NCBI GenBank assembly: GCA_030789695.1
Contig: CM061132.1
Location: 34,868,418 to 34,932,417 of the forward strand
Source of the DNA: Scilla litardierei
Lineage: Eukaryota; Streptophyta; Magnoliopsida; Asparagales; Asparagaceae
Length of the DNA: 64,000 nt
Reading direction: 5' to 3'
Shown here: positions 32,732-44,157 of the stretch, piece after piece
Layout: every line of letters starts with the position of its first letter
Numbering within the stretch: the stretch's first letter is position 1
Made by a program: the position numbers and the translations under genes
The notes under the pieces: generated by a model
Database searches by the model: none
Told to the model about the DNA's origin: nothing
Seen by the model: only the letters and a program-made list of their open reading frames with translations

Positions 32732-33326
32732 ATGTCTAACTCCATACCCAGCAACCGAAATCCCGACCACGGTAAAAACCCTATGGATCAAGAATCGCAA
32801 GCTCACCCGAGGACCCCCTCAACTAATCTCCCCCCTAAGGGGATGGCAGAAACCGTCCAGGCCTCGGCCCAGGTTGTTCAGCAAAGCTTCGAGGCATTCA
32901 CTAGGATGATGGAAGGCCTCGAGGCAGCCGGAACCAAGGCACCCCGGGCCCCTGAACTTGAGGAGAAATCTTCACACTCAGTTTGAAGAAGAGATGGGGC
33001 AAAGAGGGCTCGCCACGGAGATAGCCATCCAACAGAGACTTCTTGATGAAGAAGTGGAAGCTGCTCGGCAGCGAAAGCACGACGAAGAAGCAACTACAGA
33101 CAAAAGATGCCAAGACAACGTAGCAGAGGCCGTTCATCAAGCTCGCCTCGACAAGGAAAGCCCATCGAGTGAGAAGACCCCTTACACCATAACAGATGTC
33201 GTGGGATCAGTGACCCACATTCTGGCTACCTTGAAGGGCGGGGACCTAGCCCATCTATGGAACACCGAGCACTTGCGTAATATTTTCAATAAATATTCGG
33301 CTTTGTACATTCAATATGTTGTCTGA
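32732..33326 (+). pseudogene. F copy 2: gag N-terminus fused to integrase end
   Basis: Starts MSNSIPSNRNPDHGKNPM. One frameshift lies near 32945-32960; after it the frame stays open through ERGLATEIAIQQRLLDEEVE-type coiled coil (as in element C), the fusion TPYTITDVVGSVTHILATL, and a tail ending at TGA 33324-33326. The fusion point and composition match copy 1. Without Gag core or enzymes it can make at most a small coiled-coil protein. Confidence 0.8.
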
Positions 33327-33394
33327 ATCCAAATCTCCACATTTTGAAGGTCGGCTACACGCTTATACGTTCGGACTCTCGCTACAGACCTTGA

Positions 33395-34500
33395 AGACCT
33401 CCGGGGCAGCTCGCCAGCTCGCCACCTAAACCGGGAAAGAAAATGCAAGGGGGGGGGGGGGGCTTTGGCCATCTATACCCGCACTCTTGAAGACCTCCGG
33501 GGCAGCTCGCCAACTCACCACCCAAACCAGAGAAGAAAATGCAGGGGGGCTTTGGCCCATCTGTACCCGCACTGTTGAAGACCTCCGAGCAGCTTGCCAA
33601 CTTTCCACCCAAACCGGGAAAGAACATGCGGGGGAGGCTTTGGCCCATCTGTACCCACACTCTTGGAGACCTCCGGGGCAGCTCGCCAGCTCACCAACCA
33701 AACCGGAAAATAAAATGCGGGGAGGCTTTGGCCCATCTGTACCCGCACTGTTGAAGACCTCTGGGGCAGCTCGTCAGCTCGCCACCCAAACCGGGGAAGA
33801 GAATGCGAGGGAGGCTTTGGCCCATCTGTACTCGCACTCTTGAAGACCTCCAGGGCAGCTCGCCAGCTCGCCACCCAAACCGGGGAAGAAAATGCAGGGG
33901 AGGCTTTGGCTCATCTGTACCCGCACTCTTGAAGACCTCCAGGGCAGCTCGCCAGCTCGCCACCCAAACCGGGGAAGAAAATGCGGGGAAGGCTTTGGCC
34001 CATCTGTACTCGCACTCTTGAAGACCTCCGGGGTAGCTCGCAACCCAAACCAGGAAAGAAAATGCAAGGGAGGCTTTGGCCCATCTGTACCCGCACTCTT
34101 GAAGACCTTCGGGGCAGCTCGTCAGCTCGCCACCCAACCTGGGATGAAAATACGAGGGAGGCTTTGGCCCATCTGTACCTGCACTCTTGAAGGCCTCTGG
34201 GCCAGCTCGCCAGCTCGCTACCCAAACCGGGAAAGAAAATGCAGGGGAGGCTTCGGCCTATCTGTACCCGCACTCTTGAAGACCTCCAGGGCAACTCGCC
34301 AACTCGCCACCCAAACCAGGGAAGAAAATGCGGGGGAGGCTTTGGCCCATCTGTACCCGCACTCTTGAAGACGTCCGGGGTAGCTTGCCAGCTCGCCACC
34401 CAAACCGGTGAAGAAAATGCGGGGGAGACTTTGGCCCATCTATACCCGCACTCTTGAAGACCTCCGGGGCAGCTCGCCAGCTCGCCACCCAAGCTCGTCG
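33395..34500 (+). repeat. Thirteen-unit ~88-bp tandem array, F copy 2
   Basis: Unit markers (GACCTCCGGGGCAGCTCGCC and variants) start near 33395, 33492, 33580, 33668, 33755, 33844, 33932, 34023, 34103, 34191, 34281, 34370 and 34459. A unit contains AGCTCGCCACCCAAACCGGG, AAGAAAATGCGGGGGAGGCT and TTGGCCCATCTGTACCCGCA. The core ACCTCCGGGGCAGCTCGCC...CACCCAAACCGG is shared with arrays in A and C. A G14 run is present near 33449-33462. The many open frames of 70-190 codons on both strands are repeat artefacts. Confidence 0.92.
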
Positions 34501-34507
34501 GGGCAAT

Positions 34508-35342
34508 TGTTACGACTAAAGATCGTGATACTCTGACTTTCTACCCAAGCTCGTCGGGTGCACAGCCAGCCAGCCTCGCCTTCGCAGAAGTCACACCTCA
34601 GCTTACGATAGGTGGGCGTTCTACGTCCTGACCTCGTCAGTGGGATGTTGGTTCCTCCTCCTTAGCCCGTTTATCGCCCGTCAAGCCTAAAGTCTGCCTC
34701 AACCAACCAGAAGAGCCCCGGGTCGTCTCGAACTCTGCCCGCTGGGCGGCCATTTCCCACCCGAGCTCGCTGAGAGAACAATTGGACCACCCATCGTAAA
34801 CGACAAACAACCTAGTACAAGGACGCCACTGACACTTCCGCCGCTCAACAACTTGACAAAGCACCCCCTGGCCGCTGCGCCGTCTGACCGTTTGGTGCTT
34901 TCGGCTCTGACACTCTGACAAAGCACCCCTTGGCCGCTGCACCGTCTGACTATTTGGTGCTTTCGGCTCTGACACTCTGACAAAGCAACCTGGGCTGTTG
35001 CGCCGTCTGACAAAGGTATGGCTGACACACATAGATCTGACATCCTCGGCCGAAGCTTCTGTTGTCTGATCTGCCAGCTCAGCACGTCAAGTCAGCCCTA
35101 CCTAACCGCCACGATCAGGTATAAATACCCCTCCACCTCCATCGGGCGGCGGGGAGGGGGTTTGGCAAATTAACTCAGAATCTCATTACTCGCACACACA
35201 AGGGCAAAGGTCTTCGATATCTTTATTCTTCCACATCCGATAGCTCGTCACGCAAGGTCAACTCACTCTTAGTCCGACCTACATGCCTAGCCCCCGCTTT
35301 TAAGCCCTAATCCTAACTTAGGCATCGAAGAGGCTACGAGTT
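34508..35342 (+). mobile_element. F-family Tat LTR 3, left part
   Basis: Starts TGTTACGACTAAAG after GGGGCAAT. It carries the double ~64-bp segment like LTR 1, lacks ~85 bp found in LTRs 1 and 2 (near 34795), has a TATA box at 35120-35127 and the conserved box near 35316. It is cut by the LARD; the last five bases GAGTT are the duplicated target. Confidence 0.85.
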
Positions 35343-36037
35343 TGTAACGGCCTGTATTTTTCCAATACTTTCATATTAAGTATTTAAAGAAAATTCAATT
35401 TTTAATTGTATTTTATAATGGTTTGTTAGCAGTCTTAAACTGATTTCAAAAATTTCCTATAAAAATATTTTGGAGTACCAGACTAGTTATGGAGTATTTT
35501 GGTAAAATCGGATTTCGTCAAATACCTCTGAAAGATCTGATAAAAATTCATTTTCAGATATTGCAGTTTTGGGTCAACGAATTTATTTTCTATTCAAACG
35601 TCTTCAAAACATTTTCAAACTTCTGCAGTAGCATCCTATGATCATTTAGGGCTTTCCACATTAATTTCATAATTTTCTGATATCATTTCAATAGAGAACC
35701 CGCAAACCCGCTTTCTAAACGTTTTGGCCAAAAACTAGTATTTCCGTAGCCCAAACCCTGGAACGGTCTTCGTATTCGCCATCCTCGCGACGATACGATC
35801 CCGTGGGTATGTTTTCATAATTTTTCGGACACGTTTGCTAGTAGGGGCATTTCCGTAATTTCGTTACACTAATGACCTTTCGTTAAGTGGGGTTTATCTT
35901 GCTAATTACCTACTTAACCCTAATTACCCCCTAATTAATCTAATCCCTAACCTACCCGTTCTCATCTACCCCTACCCACCCACTCTCTCAGCTAACCCCC
36001 CCCATCTACCCTCTCATTCTCTCTCTCTCTCTAACCC

Positions 36038-36047
36038 TATATATTAA
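36038..36047 (+). promoter_or_regulatory. TATA box of the LARD LTR
   Basis: CCTATATATTAAACC lies just upstream of the CT-rich leader; its copy in the right LTR is at 41497-41506. This is the probable core promoter. Confidence 0.6.
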
Positions 36048-36122
36048 ACCCCTCCCCCTTGTTTAAACCCACACTGTCTCTCTCTCTCTCTCTTTCAAAT
36101 AACCCAGGCCAAAATTCTCGCC

Positions 36123-36124
<2 letters not shown>

Positions 36125-36192
<68 letters not shown>
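36125..36192 (+). repeat. (CT)34 microsatellite in the left LARD LTR
   Basis: A perfect CT run of 68 bp. The same site in the right LTR (41584-41635) has 26 units, so slippage followed insertion. Confidence 0.95.
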
Positions 36193-36195
<3 letters not shown>

Positions 36196-39100
36196 ACGCT
36201 ATCTCCCTCTCCCTCTCTCCGTTTCACCCTCTCTCTCACTCTTCCTTACCCCCGACCGCCGCCCTCCGGTGGACCCGCACCTCGCCCTCCGACCAACGTC
36301 GCCGCCCTCCACCGGACCTCCGACGCCGCCTCGCCTACACCATCAGAACGCCGCAGCGCCTCGCCGAAGCTCCGCCAAGCCCGCTCCTCCATGCTCCGAC
36401 TCCGCTGGGTCGAGCTCGGCCTCCTTCGACCCCATCCACTGCAAGCAACGCCACCTTGAAGCCCGGTCGACTGCCCCACTCGCCACCGCCGTACGCCGCC
36501 CCGACAGGCGACAGCCCGGAGCTCCCGCCATCGCCCAAGCTCCGCCAAGCCCGCACGAGATCCTCGCCGCTGCCTCGAACGTCGCTTCGCCGCCTCCGTC
36601 CGCTGCAGAGCCCGCTCCGACCACCGCCTGAGGACCCCCGATCGAGAGACGACGCCTCGCTGCTCCGGCGAACCCCCCGCCTTCCTCCGAGCCCGCTGCA
36701 GCACGCCCCACCGCCTCGCCTTCATCGCCGGAGACCGCCCCGCCGTCGTCTCGCCCCGAACGACCGCAGCCTCCGACCGCCGCCTCCGCCCCGCCGCCTC
36801 GCCGCCGGCCAAGCGAAGAAGCCCCCCGCAAGCTGCAACGACGAACGAACGAGGCAACGGTATTATAACCAATGGCAAACTTGTAAATATCTCGTATTTT
36901 CGTTTTTTTCGTAATATTGATTAATTATTAAATAGGGTTTATGGTATTAAATCCATAACTAATTATATAGGACCCAGAAAATTACGAGACTAGCTCTAGA
37001 AAATCAGAAATGACATTCTGGACCCAATGGCGCTAGTTTCATCTCAATCCGACGCTTAGTTTTTCCAGAATTAATTTTTAAGCCTATAAGTTAAATCCCT
37101 TATTTTCGTTTAAAAATCCGTATCTTCTTATTTTCACGTAAACAAATATGTGATAAAAATATATGCTAAAGTACTCTTTGAGACGGTCGTTTTGACACCT
37201 CACTTGCAATATTCCGATGTAGATTGCATCCAGAATAAATTCCTGAATAAATCCGTCACTAATTGGAAAATAGTTTTTAAATTGTTTTTGATCTTTTAAA
37301 AATCCTAAAAATTTCTATAAAGCTCAGAAAAATATTCCCTCTTGCAGTAAAACTATTTTTATCATATATAGGCTATATAAAAATTTAGAACGCTTTTCGA
37401 CAACGTTTCAACTAGTTTTAAAAATCAAAACGATCGAGTTTAATAAATAGAAAATAGGGTACGCTTTAACCAATTGTTCTTGTGATTTCAGGTACCAATC
37501 TTCGTGCACCAGCTCTTCCAGCTCCAACCTCGTCTTGCCACGACGAGCTCTAAAATAGTAAGTCACGACATATTCTAACTTTAGAAAACTAGTCTACTGT
37601 GCTTGCATGAACTTGTGACACTTCACTTATAGCCTCAGAACGGCTATTCAAGTTAAACCAAACTAGAGAACTAAATGAAAGTAATCTACCAAAGATTACT
37701 TTGCCAACTTTCAACTTGGGTAAATTGTGTGCTAGCCACACTACCACGTGCTCAAAGCACGGAAGTAGCAACTTTTGGTGTTGGACTTGTCTTTATCCTA
37801 CTTGCTAGTTTTCAATGAGGAAGTCAACCAGTTAACCTGGTGTGACTAACATGCGGAACATCGTGTGGAATATCATGTGTGGAACATCCTGTGGAACAAT
37901 CCTGTCTAGAACTTGTAATTGACACGTCACTGGGGTATTGGGGTAACTCATAGTTTGCGAGAGTACGGGAGTGACTAGAGTTCGATCTACATGTCAAGCT
38001 GCCTGAGTTTTTGGCATACCGTCCAGCTGCCTGAGTTTTGGCAAAATAAAAGTAACATGTCTAGCTGCCTGAGTTTCGGCAAACCATCATGCTGCCTGGG
38101 TACCGGCCTTCGTCTGGGTAGCACCCAGGCAAGAGATGAACTGAACGGTCACATATTGTACTCTCCGACTTGAGTCACGTAGTGTAATTTGCACAGTTAC
38201 TTTCTTTACAGTACTTGCACTTTACTTACCAGTACAGTTACCATGCTTGCCTCACTTTACTTGCCAGTACAGTCACATTTACTTTACGCATTCCATGCAC
38301 GTTACTTTCTACACTTGTATAGACACTGCACCGTACTTTACTTTACTTTCACTTTGGTCTGCTTTGTCATACTTGTACAGTACCTCTCTTTCTTTATTTA
38401 GAATTGTTGTGACTTACCTACGGTTCCATCTCCGTGGCACCGCAGACGACGTACATATGGAAGCAGATGCTCTTGAGCTAATAGCGCCAGACTTCGACCA
38501 TGAGACAGCAGCTTCCAGAGCTATTTCAGTTGTGTTCTTTCTTTCATTCATGTATCATTGTTGAAACAATTTGTACGGTATGGATTGTAATAATGGACAC
38601 TATTTGGGTATCTTTGTACATCTCTGCATCGTGGCTATTTTGACTTCACTGGTTAACTGCAGAACCTGCGCAATTATCAAATAAGTAACGGGCCCCCGAA
38701 AGCGGGTCGTTACAAGTTTGGTGGCCCTACGCAGGTCCTCGCTAACTACCTCGTGAACATTATAGCAAGATCAGGATGTCCAATATAAGATACTCAAATT
38801 AACCTCGAGTACGAGATGTCTCGAGTGTTCACCTGTATTGGATATACGGGTGAAGTGTCCTTATTACCATCTTCATTAGGTCTTCCTTACTTCCTTTGAA
38901 CTCTTAACCCTTGCTTAGGAACTCGTGTCCCATTCTTGATTATACCCTCCCTAGTAACCTTTTTGCTAGCAGTTATCGTGATTTTTCATCCTTTGAACTA
39001 TCTACCCACTTCATCACCTTTCCTTCAGTTGATGATGGTACTCGTATGAATGATAAGCTTCCTTCAATGGACCATGATACCGGTCAATGTGCTTGGCTAA

Positions 39101-39836
39101 AGTCTGTTGGATCAACCTGGCTAGACTGGGCATAAGTGATCCTGGCTTAGTCACTTCCCTGGCCGTGTCCGCTGGACCGCAAGGACGTAAATCATGATTA
39201 TGTAACGCCATTGATCTTCATCACTAGCACCCCTTTCTTTAGCTAATGATGGCCTCCTGATTCTTTTACTTCTTCCTCACCACTTTTAGTTCGCTTGAAC
39301 TCTAGCTACGTTTATTCTAAGGAGGGTAGCATTCAATTTTCGATCACCAGAAGTCAAAATTCGACAACGGAAGCGAATCGAAGGACGCTCAGAAGTATTG
39401 GAGGATAGTGCTGGTAATTTGAGACAAGCCAAACCTGACGTGTAAGTGTAGACTGTTTGCGTCTTTTCATTCTTTTGAGCTAGTGTTTCTCTTCTAGCCC
39501 CTACTTCTATCTTGTACCCATCTTTTTCTCTCCAAGGGTTTGACTTCCTTTCCCACCGACCACCTCCCCCCTCTTTAATTCCTTTGTCCGCTTCCCCCCT
39601 CGAGACCCGTGCCCGCCGAACCCTACCCTACCTAACCCCGACTTCGGTGCCCCCCTTTCTCTCTTTTTAACCCACCTCCTTCCTCCGCAAGCCACCCCGT
39701 GGCTTCCCTCAGACATCGCCCCCTCCTCCTCCCGGCCTCTCCCCCAAGCGAGCTCGATCGGACCCCGCATCGTCGCCCCGATCTCCGATCCGCCAGCTTC
39801 CGCTTCGCTCCATCCCGTAGGCCCTAGCTCCCCGCC

Positions 39837-40358
39837 ATGGATCGCCAGCCAGTCGAAGCCCTCGTCGCCGCAGATCGCCAGCCGCCGATGGCCCGCCGAC
39901 GACCTTGGGGTCTGTTGGGCTTAGCAGCAACCCTCGCCGCCACCATCGCTACCGCTGCGTGGCTGAGATCTTGGGAAGCCGTGATCCTTGGGCTTCTCTT
40001 GAGCTCTCTGCCTTGGGTCTCACCTAGGATGAGATCCCGTCTAGGCTTCCTCTTGCGTCTACTCCTTTTGGTTTGCGGAAAAGTGTTTTTTTGGTTATTT
40101 ACTTGTTGGGTGATGTTGGGTGTTGCGAATGTCAGGTATTGGTCTACGGAAGGAATGATGGCAGTGGTTACTGGTATGATATTGGCCTTGGGTGTTGAAG
40201 TTGGATGTAGGCCTTGTGCTTGGCTCTGGATGAGAGCATGGATCCTGCCTTATTGTGTGATAGTATGGAGATTGACGGAAGAAATGCTGGCAGTGAGTAC
40301 TGACTTAGAGTGTTGGCCTTGTACTTACCTTTGGGCGGTGATTTGGACGTTAGCATGA
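39837..40358 (+). CDS. Unrecognised 173-aa hydrophobic ORF inside the LARD
   Basis: The ATG sits in a good plant context (CCGCCATGG) after a CT-rich leader. The N-terminus is polar, then there are several hydrophobic stretches (LLGLAATLAATIATAAW, FLLRLLLLVCGKVFFWLF, MMAVVTGMILALGVEV) and many tryptophans and cysteines. No family is recognised. The sequence after about 40080 looks more like intron (GTTTTTTTGG) than coding, so only a short first exon may be real. It may be captured host DNA or chance. Confidence 0.2.
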   Translation: MDRQPVEALVAADRQPPMARRRPWGLLGLAATLAATIATAAWLRSWEAVILGLLLSSLPWVSPRMRSRLGFLLRLLLLVCGKVFFWLFTCWVMLGVANVRYWSTEGMMAVVTGMILALGVEVGCRPCAWLWMRAWILPYCVIVWRLTEEMLAVSTDLECWPCTYLWAVIWTLA

Positions 40359-40787
40359 GGTTGGGCATTATGGAAATTGATGGTGTTGGTACCCGTGGAT
40401 TAGTCGATACGTGCTATATTATGAGCGACATCTTTGATTAAGACCCATTAGCACGAATAAACCTTATGTTCTTCCATTTCATGTGGTTTATATAGCTTGC
40501 TACTGGCTTATCACCTTATGTCCCAAGTTCGATCGGATGTCATCATCATCCTCATTATCATTTCCGAGTAATGCCATTATTTTATGTTTTGCCTACTTGA
40601 TAAATCTGAAGTAGCCATCGTGATAATATATATTAGTCACATCCCATATTTTCTTATCACATTTCATGTTATTTACAACCTGATTTACAAGATTACTATC
40701 TTTCCTATCATTTATTTGCTTGAGCTTCTTTGTAATATCAATTATTTGTTTCAAAAATATTTTAAATTCCGAGGACGGAATTATTTT

Positions 40788-40800
40788 TAAGGAGGGTAGA
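40788..40800 (+). other. Polypurine tract of the LARD
   Basis: AAGGAGGGTAGAA precedes the right LTR (TGTAACGG at 40802) by one base. Confidence 0.75.
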
Positions 40801-40801
40801 A

Positions 40802-41581
40802 TGTAACGGCCTGTATTTTTCCAATACTTTCATATTAAGTATTTAAAGAAAATTCAATTTTTAATTGTATTTTATAATGGTTTGTTAGCAGTCTTAAACT
40901 GATTTCAAAAATTTCCTATAAAAATATTTTGGAGTACCAGACTAGTTATGGAGTATTTTGGTAAAATCGGATTTCGTCAAATACCTCTGAAAGATCTGAT
41001 AAAAATTCATTTTCAGATATTGCAGTTTTGGGTCAACGAATTTATTTTCTATTCAAACGTCTTCAAAACATTTTCAAACTTCTGCAGTAGCATCCTATGA
41101 TCATTTAGGGCTTTCCACATTAATTTCATAATTTTCTGATATCATTTCAATAGAGAACCCGCAAACCCGCTTTCTAAACGTTTTGGCCAAAAACTAGTAT
41201 TTCCGTAGCCCAAACCCTGGAACGGTCTTCGTATTTGCCATCCTCACGACGATACGATCCCGTGGGTATGTTTTCATAATTTTTCGGACACGTTTGCTAG
41301 TAGGGGCATTTCCGTAATTTCGTTACACTAATGACCTTTCGTTAAGTGGGGTTTATCTTGCTAATTACCTACTTAACCCTAATTACCCCCTAATTAATCT
41401 AATCCCTAACCTACCCGTTCTCATCTACCCCTACCCACCCACTCTCTCAGCTAACCCCCCCCATCTACCCTCTCATTCTCTCTCTCTCTCTAACCCTATA
41501 TATTAAACCCCTCCCCCTTGTTTAAACCCACACTGTCTCTCTCTCTCTCTCTTTCAAATAACCCAGGCCAAAATTCTCGCC

Positions 41582-41638
<57 letters not shown>

Positions 41639-44152
41639 ACGCTATCTCCCTCTCCCTCTCTCCGTTTCACCCTCTCTCTCACTCTTCCTTACCCCCGACC
41701 GCCGCCCTCCGGTGGACCCGCACCTCGCCCTCCGACCAACGTCGCCGCCCTCCACCGGACCTCCGACGCCGCCTCGCCTACACCATCGGAACGCCGCAGC
41801 GCCTCGCCGAAGCTCCGCCAAGCCCGCTCCTCCATGCTCCGACTCCGCTGGGTCGAGCTCGGCCTCCTTCGACCCCATCCACTGCAAGCAACGCCACCTT
41901 GAAGCCCGGTCGACTGCCCCACTCGCCACCGCCGTACGCCGCCCCGACAGGCGACAGCCCGGAGCTCCCGCCATCGCCCAAGCTCCGCCAAGCCCGCACG
42001 AGATCCTCGCCGCTGCCTCGAACGTCGCTTCGCCGCCTCCGTCCGCTGCAGAGCCCGCTCCGACCACCGCCTGAGGACCCCCGATCGAGAGACGACGCCT
42101 CGCTGCTCCGGCGAACCCCCCGCCTTCCTCCGAGCCCGCTGCAGCACGCCCCACCGCCTCGCCTTCATCGCCGGAGACCGCCCCGCCGTCGTCTCGCCCC
42201 GAACGACCGCAGCCTCCGACCGCCGCCTCCGCCCCGCCGCCTCGCCGCCGGCCAAGCGAAGAAGCCCCCCGCAAGCTGCAACGACGAACGAACGAGGCAA
42301 CGGTATTATAACCAATGGCAAACTTGTAAATATCTCGTATTTTCGTTTTTTTCGTAATATTGATTAATTATTAAATAGGGTTTATGGTATTAAATCCATA
42401 ACTAATTATATAGGACCCAGAAAATTACGAGACTAGCTCTAGAAAATCAGAAATGACATTCTGGACCCAATGGCGCTAGTTTCATCTCAATCCGACGCTT
42501 AGTTTTTCCAGAATTAATTTTTAAGCCTATAAGTTAAATCCCTTATTTTCGTTTAAAAATCCGTATCTTCTTATTTTCACGTAAACAAATATGTGATAAA
42601 AATATATGCTAAAGTACTCTTTGAGACGGTCGTTTTGACACCTCACTTGCAATATTCCGATGTAGATTGCATCCAGAATAAATTCCTGAATAAATCCGTC
42701 ACTAATTGGAAAATAGTTTTTAAATTGTTTTTGATCTTTTAAAAATCCTAAAAATTTCTATAAAGCTCAGAAAAATATTCCCTCTTGCAGTAAAACTATT
42801 TTTATCATATATAGGCTATATAAAAATTTAGAACGCTTTTCGACAACGTTTCAACTAGTTTTAAAAATCAAAACGATCGAGTTTAATAAATAGAAAATAG
42901 GGTACGCTTTAACCAATTGTTCTTGTGATTTCAGGTACCAATCTTCGTGCACCAGCTCTTCCAGCTCCAACCTCGTCTTGCCACGACGAGCTCTAAAATA
43001 GTAAGTCACGACATATTCTAACTTTAGAAAACTAGTCTAATGTGCTTGCATGAACTTGTGACACTTCACTTATAGCCTCAGAACGGCTATTCAAGTTAAA
43101 CCAAACTAGAGAACTAAATGAAAGTAATCTACCAAAGATTACTTTGCCAACTTTCAACTTGGGTAAATTGTGTGCTAGCCACACTACCACGTGCTCAAAG
43201 CACGGAAGTAGCAACTTTTGGTGTTGGACTTGTCTTTATCCTACTTGCTAGTTTTCAATGAGGAAGTCAACCAGTTAACCTGGTGTGACTAACATGCGGA
43301 ACATCGTGTGGAATATCATGTGTGGAACATCCTGTGGAACAATCCTGTCTAGAACTTGTAATTGACACGTCACTGGGGTATTGGGGTAACTCATAGTTTG
43401 CGAGAGTACGGGAGTGACTAGAGTTCGATCTACATGTCAAGCTGCCTGAGTTTTTGGCATACCGTCCAGCTGCCTGAGTTTTGGCAAAATAAAAGTAACA
43501 TGTCTAGCTGCCTGAGTTTCGGCAAACCATCATGCTGCCTGGGCACCGGCCTTCGTCTGGGTAGCACCCAGGCAAGAGATGAACTGAACGGTCACATATT
43601 GTACTCTCCGACTTGAGTCACGTAGTGTAATTTGCACAGTTACTTTCTTTACAGTACTTGCACTTACCAGTACAGTTACCATGCTTGCCTCACTTTACTT
43701 GCCAGTACAGTCACATTTACTTTACGCATTCCATGCACGTTACTTTCTACACTTGTATAGACACTGCACCGTACTTTACTTTACTTTCACTTTGGTCTGC
43801 TTTGTCATACTTGTACAGTACCTCTCTTTCTTTATTTAGAATTGTTGTGACTTACCTACGGTTCCATCTCCGTGGCACCGCAGACGACGTACATATGGAA
43901 GCAGATGCTCTTGAGCTAATAGCGCCAGACTTCGACCATGAGACAGCAGCTTCCAGAGCTATTTCAGTTGTGTTCTTTCTTTCATTCATGTATCATTGTT
44001 GAAACAATTTGTACGGTATGGATTGTAATAATGGACACTATTTGGGTATCTTTGTACATCTCTGCATCGTGGCTATTTTGACTTCACTGGTTAACTGCAG
44101 AACCTGCGCAATTATCAAATAAGTAACGGGCCCCCGAAAGCGGGTCGTTACA
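40802..44152 (+). repeat. 3' LTR of the LARD
   Basis: 3351 bp, about 99.8% identical to the left LTR outside the length changes. Confidence 0.92.
41584..41635 (+). repeat. (CT)26 microsatellite in the right LARD LTR
   Basis: A perfect run, the shorter partner of the run at 36125-36192. Confidence 0.95.
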
Positions 44153-44157
44153 GAGTT

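Larger units (their letters stand above)
35343..38714 (+). repeat. 5' LTR of the LARD
   Basis: A long LTR in three parts: an AT-rich start; a TATA box (36038-36047), (CT)n and a GC-rich pyrimidine block (36240-36850) resembling a plant 5' leader and first exon; and an AT-rich remainder with an acceptor-like TTTCAG|GTACC near 37490. Long frames in the GC-rich block shift and lack any recognised domain. Confidence 0.9.
38715..40801 (+). other. Internal region of the LARD
   Basis: 2.1 kb without Gag, protease, reverse transcriptase or integrase motifs. A second purine-tract-like AAGGAGGGTAGCATTC lies near 39319, echoing the real one at 40788-40800. A pyrimidine-rich block at 39530-39836 resembles a plant gene leader. 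The end, CCGAGGACGGAATTATTTTT, resembles the classical end of chromovirus internal regions. Confidence 0.6.
35343..44152 (+). mobile_element. LARD: large non-coding LTR retrotransposon derivative
   Basis: The 8810-bp element has LTRs 35343-38714 (3372 bp) and 40802-44152 (3351 bp), both TGTAACGGCC to GGGTCGTTACA. It is flanked by perfect GAGTT duplications (35338-35342, 44153-44157). The LTRs differ by about five substitutions, a (CT)n length change of 16 bp and one 5-bp indel (my count). The 2.1-kb internal region has no Gag or Pol. A purine tract AAGGAGGGTAGAA precedes the right LTR. The sequence after the left LTR (TTTGGTGGCCCTACGCAGGT) resembles that after the chromovirus LTR at 47635, so it is likely chromovirus-derived. 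It is very young and must be mobilised in trans. Confidence 0.92.

Noticed and set aside
33382..34506. Many open frames of 70-190 codons on both strands rich in SSPVWVASW / PICTRTLEDL-type repeats
   Set aside because: They are translations of the 88-bp tandem array; period and frame explain their openness, and no domain or consistent start is present.
36059..36631. 190-codon frame starting with poly Leu-Ser (and its 279-codon twin at 41518)
   Set aside because: It is the (CT)n microsatellite plus a GC-rich LTR block; frame openness changes with CT number between the two LTRs and no domain is seen.
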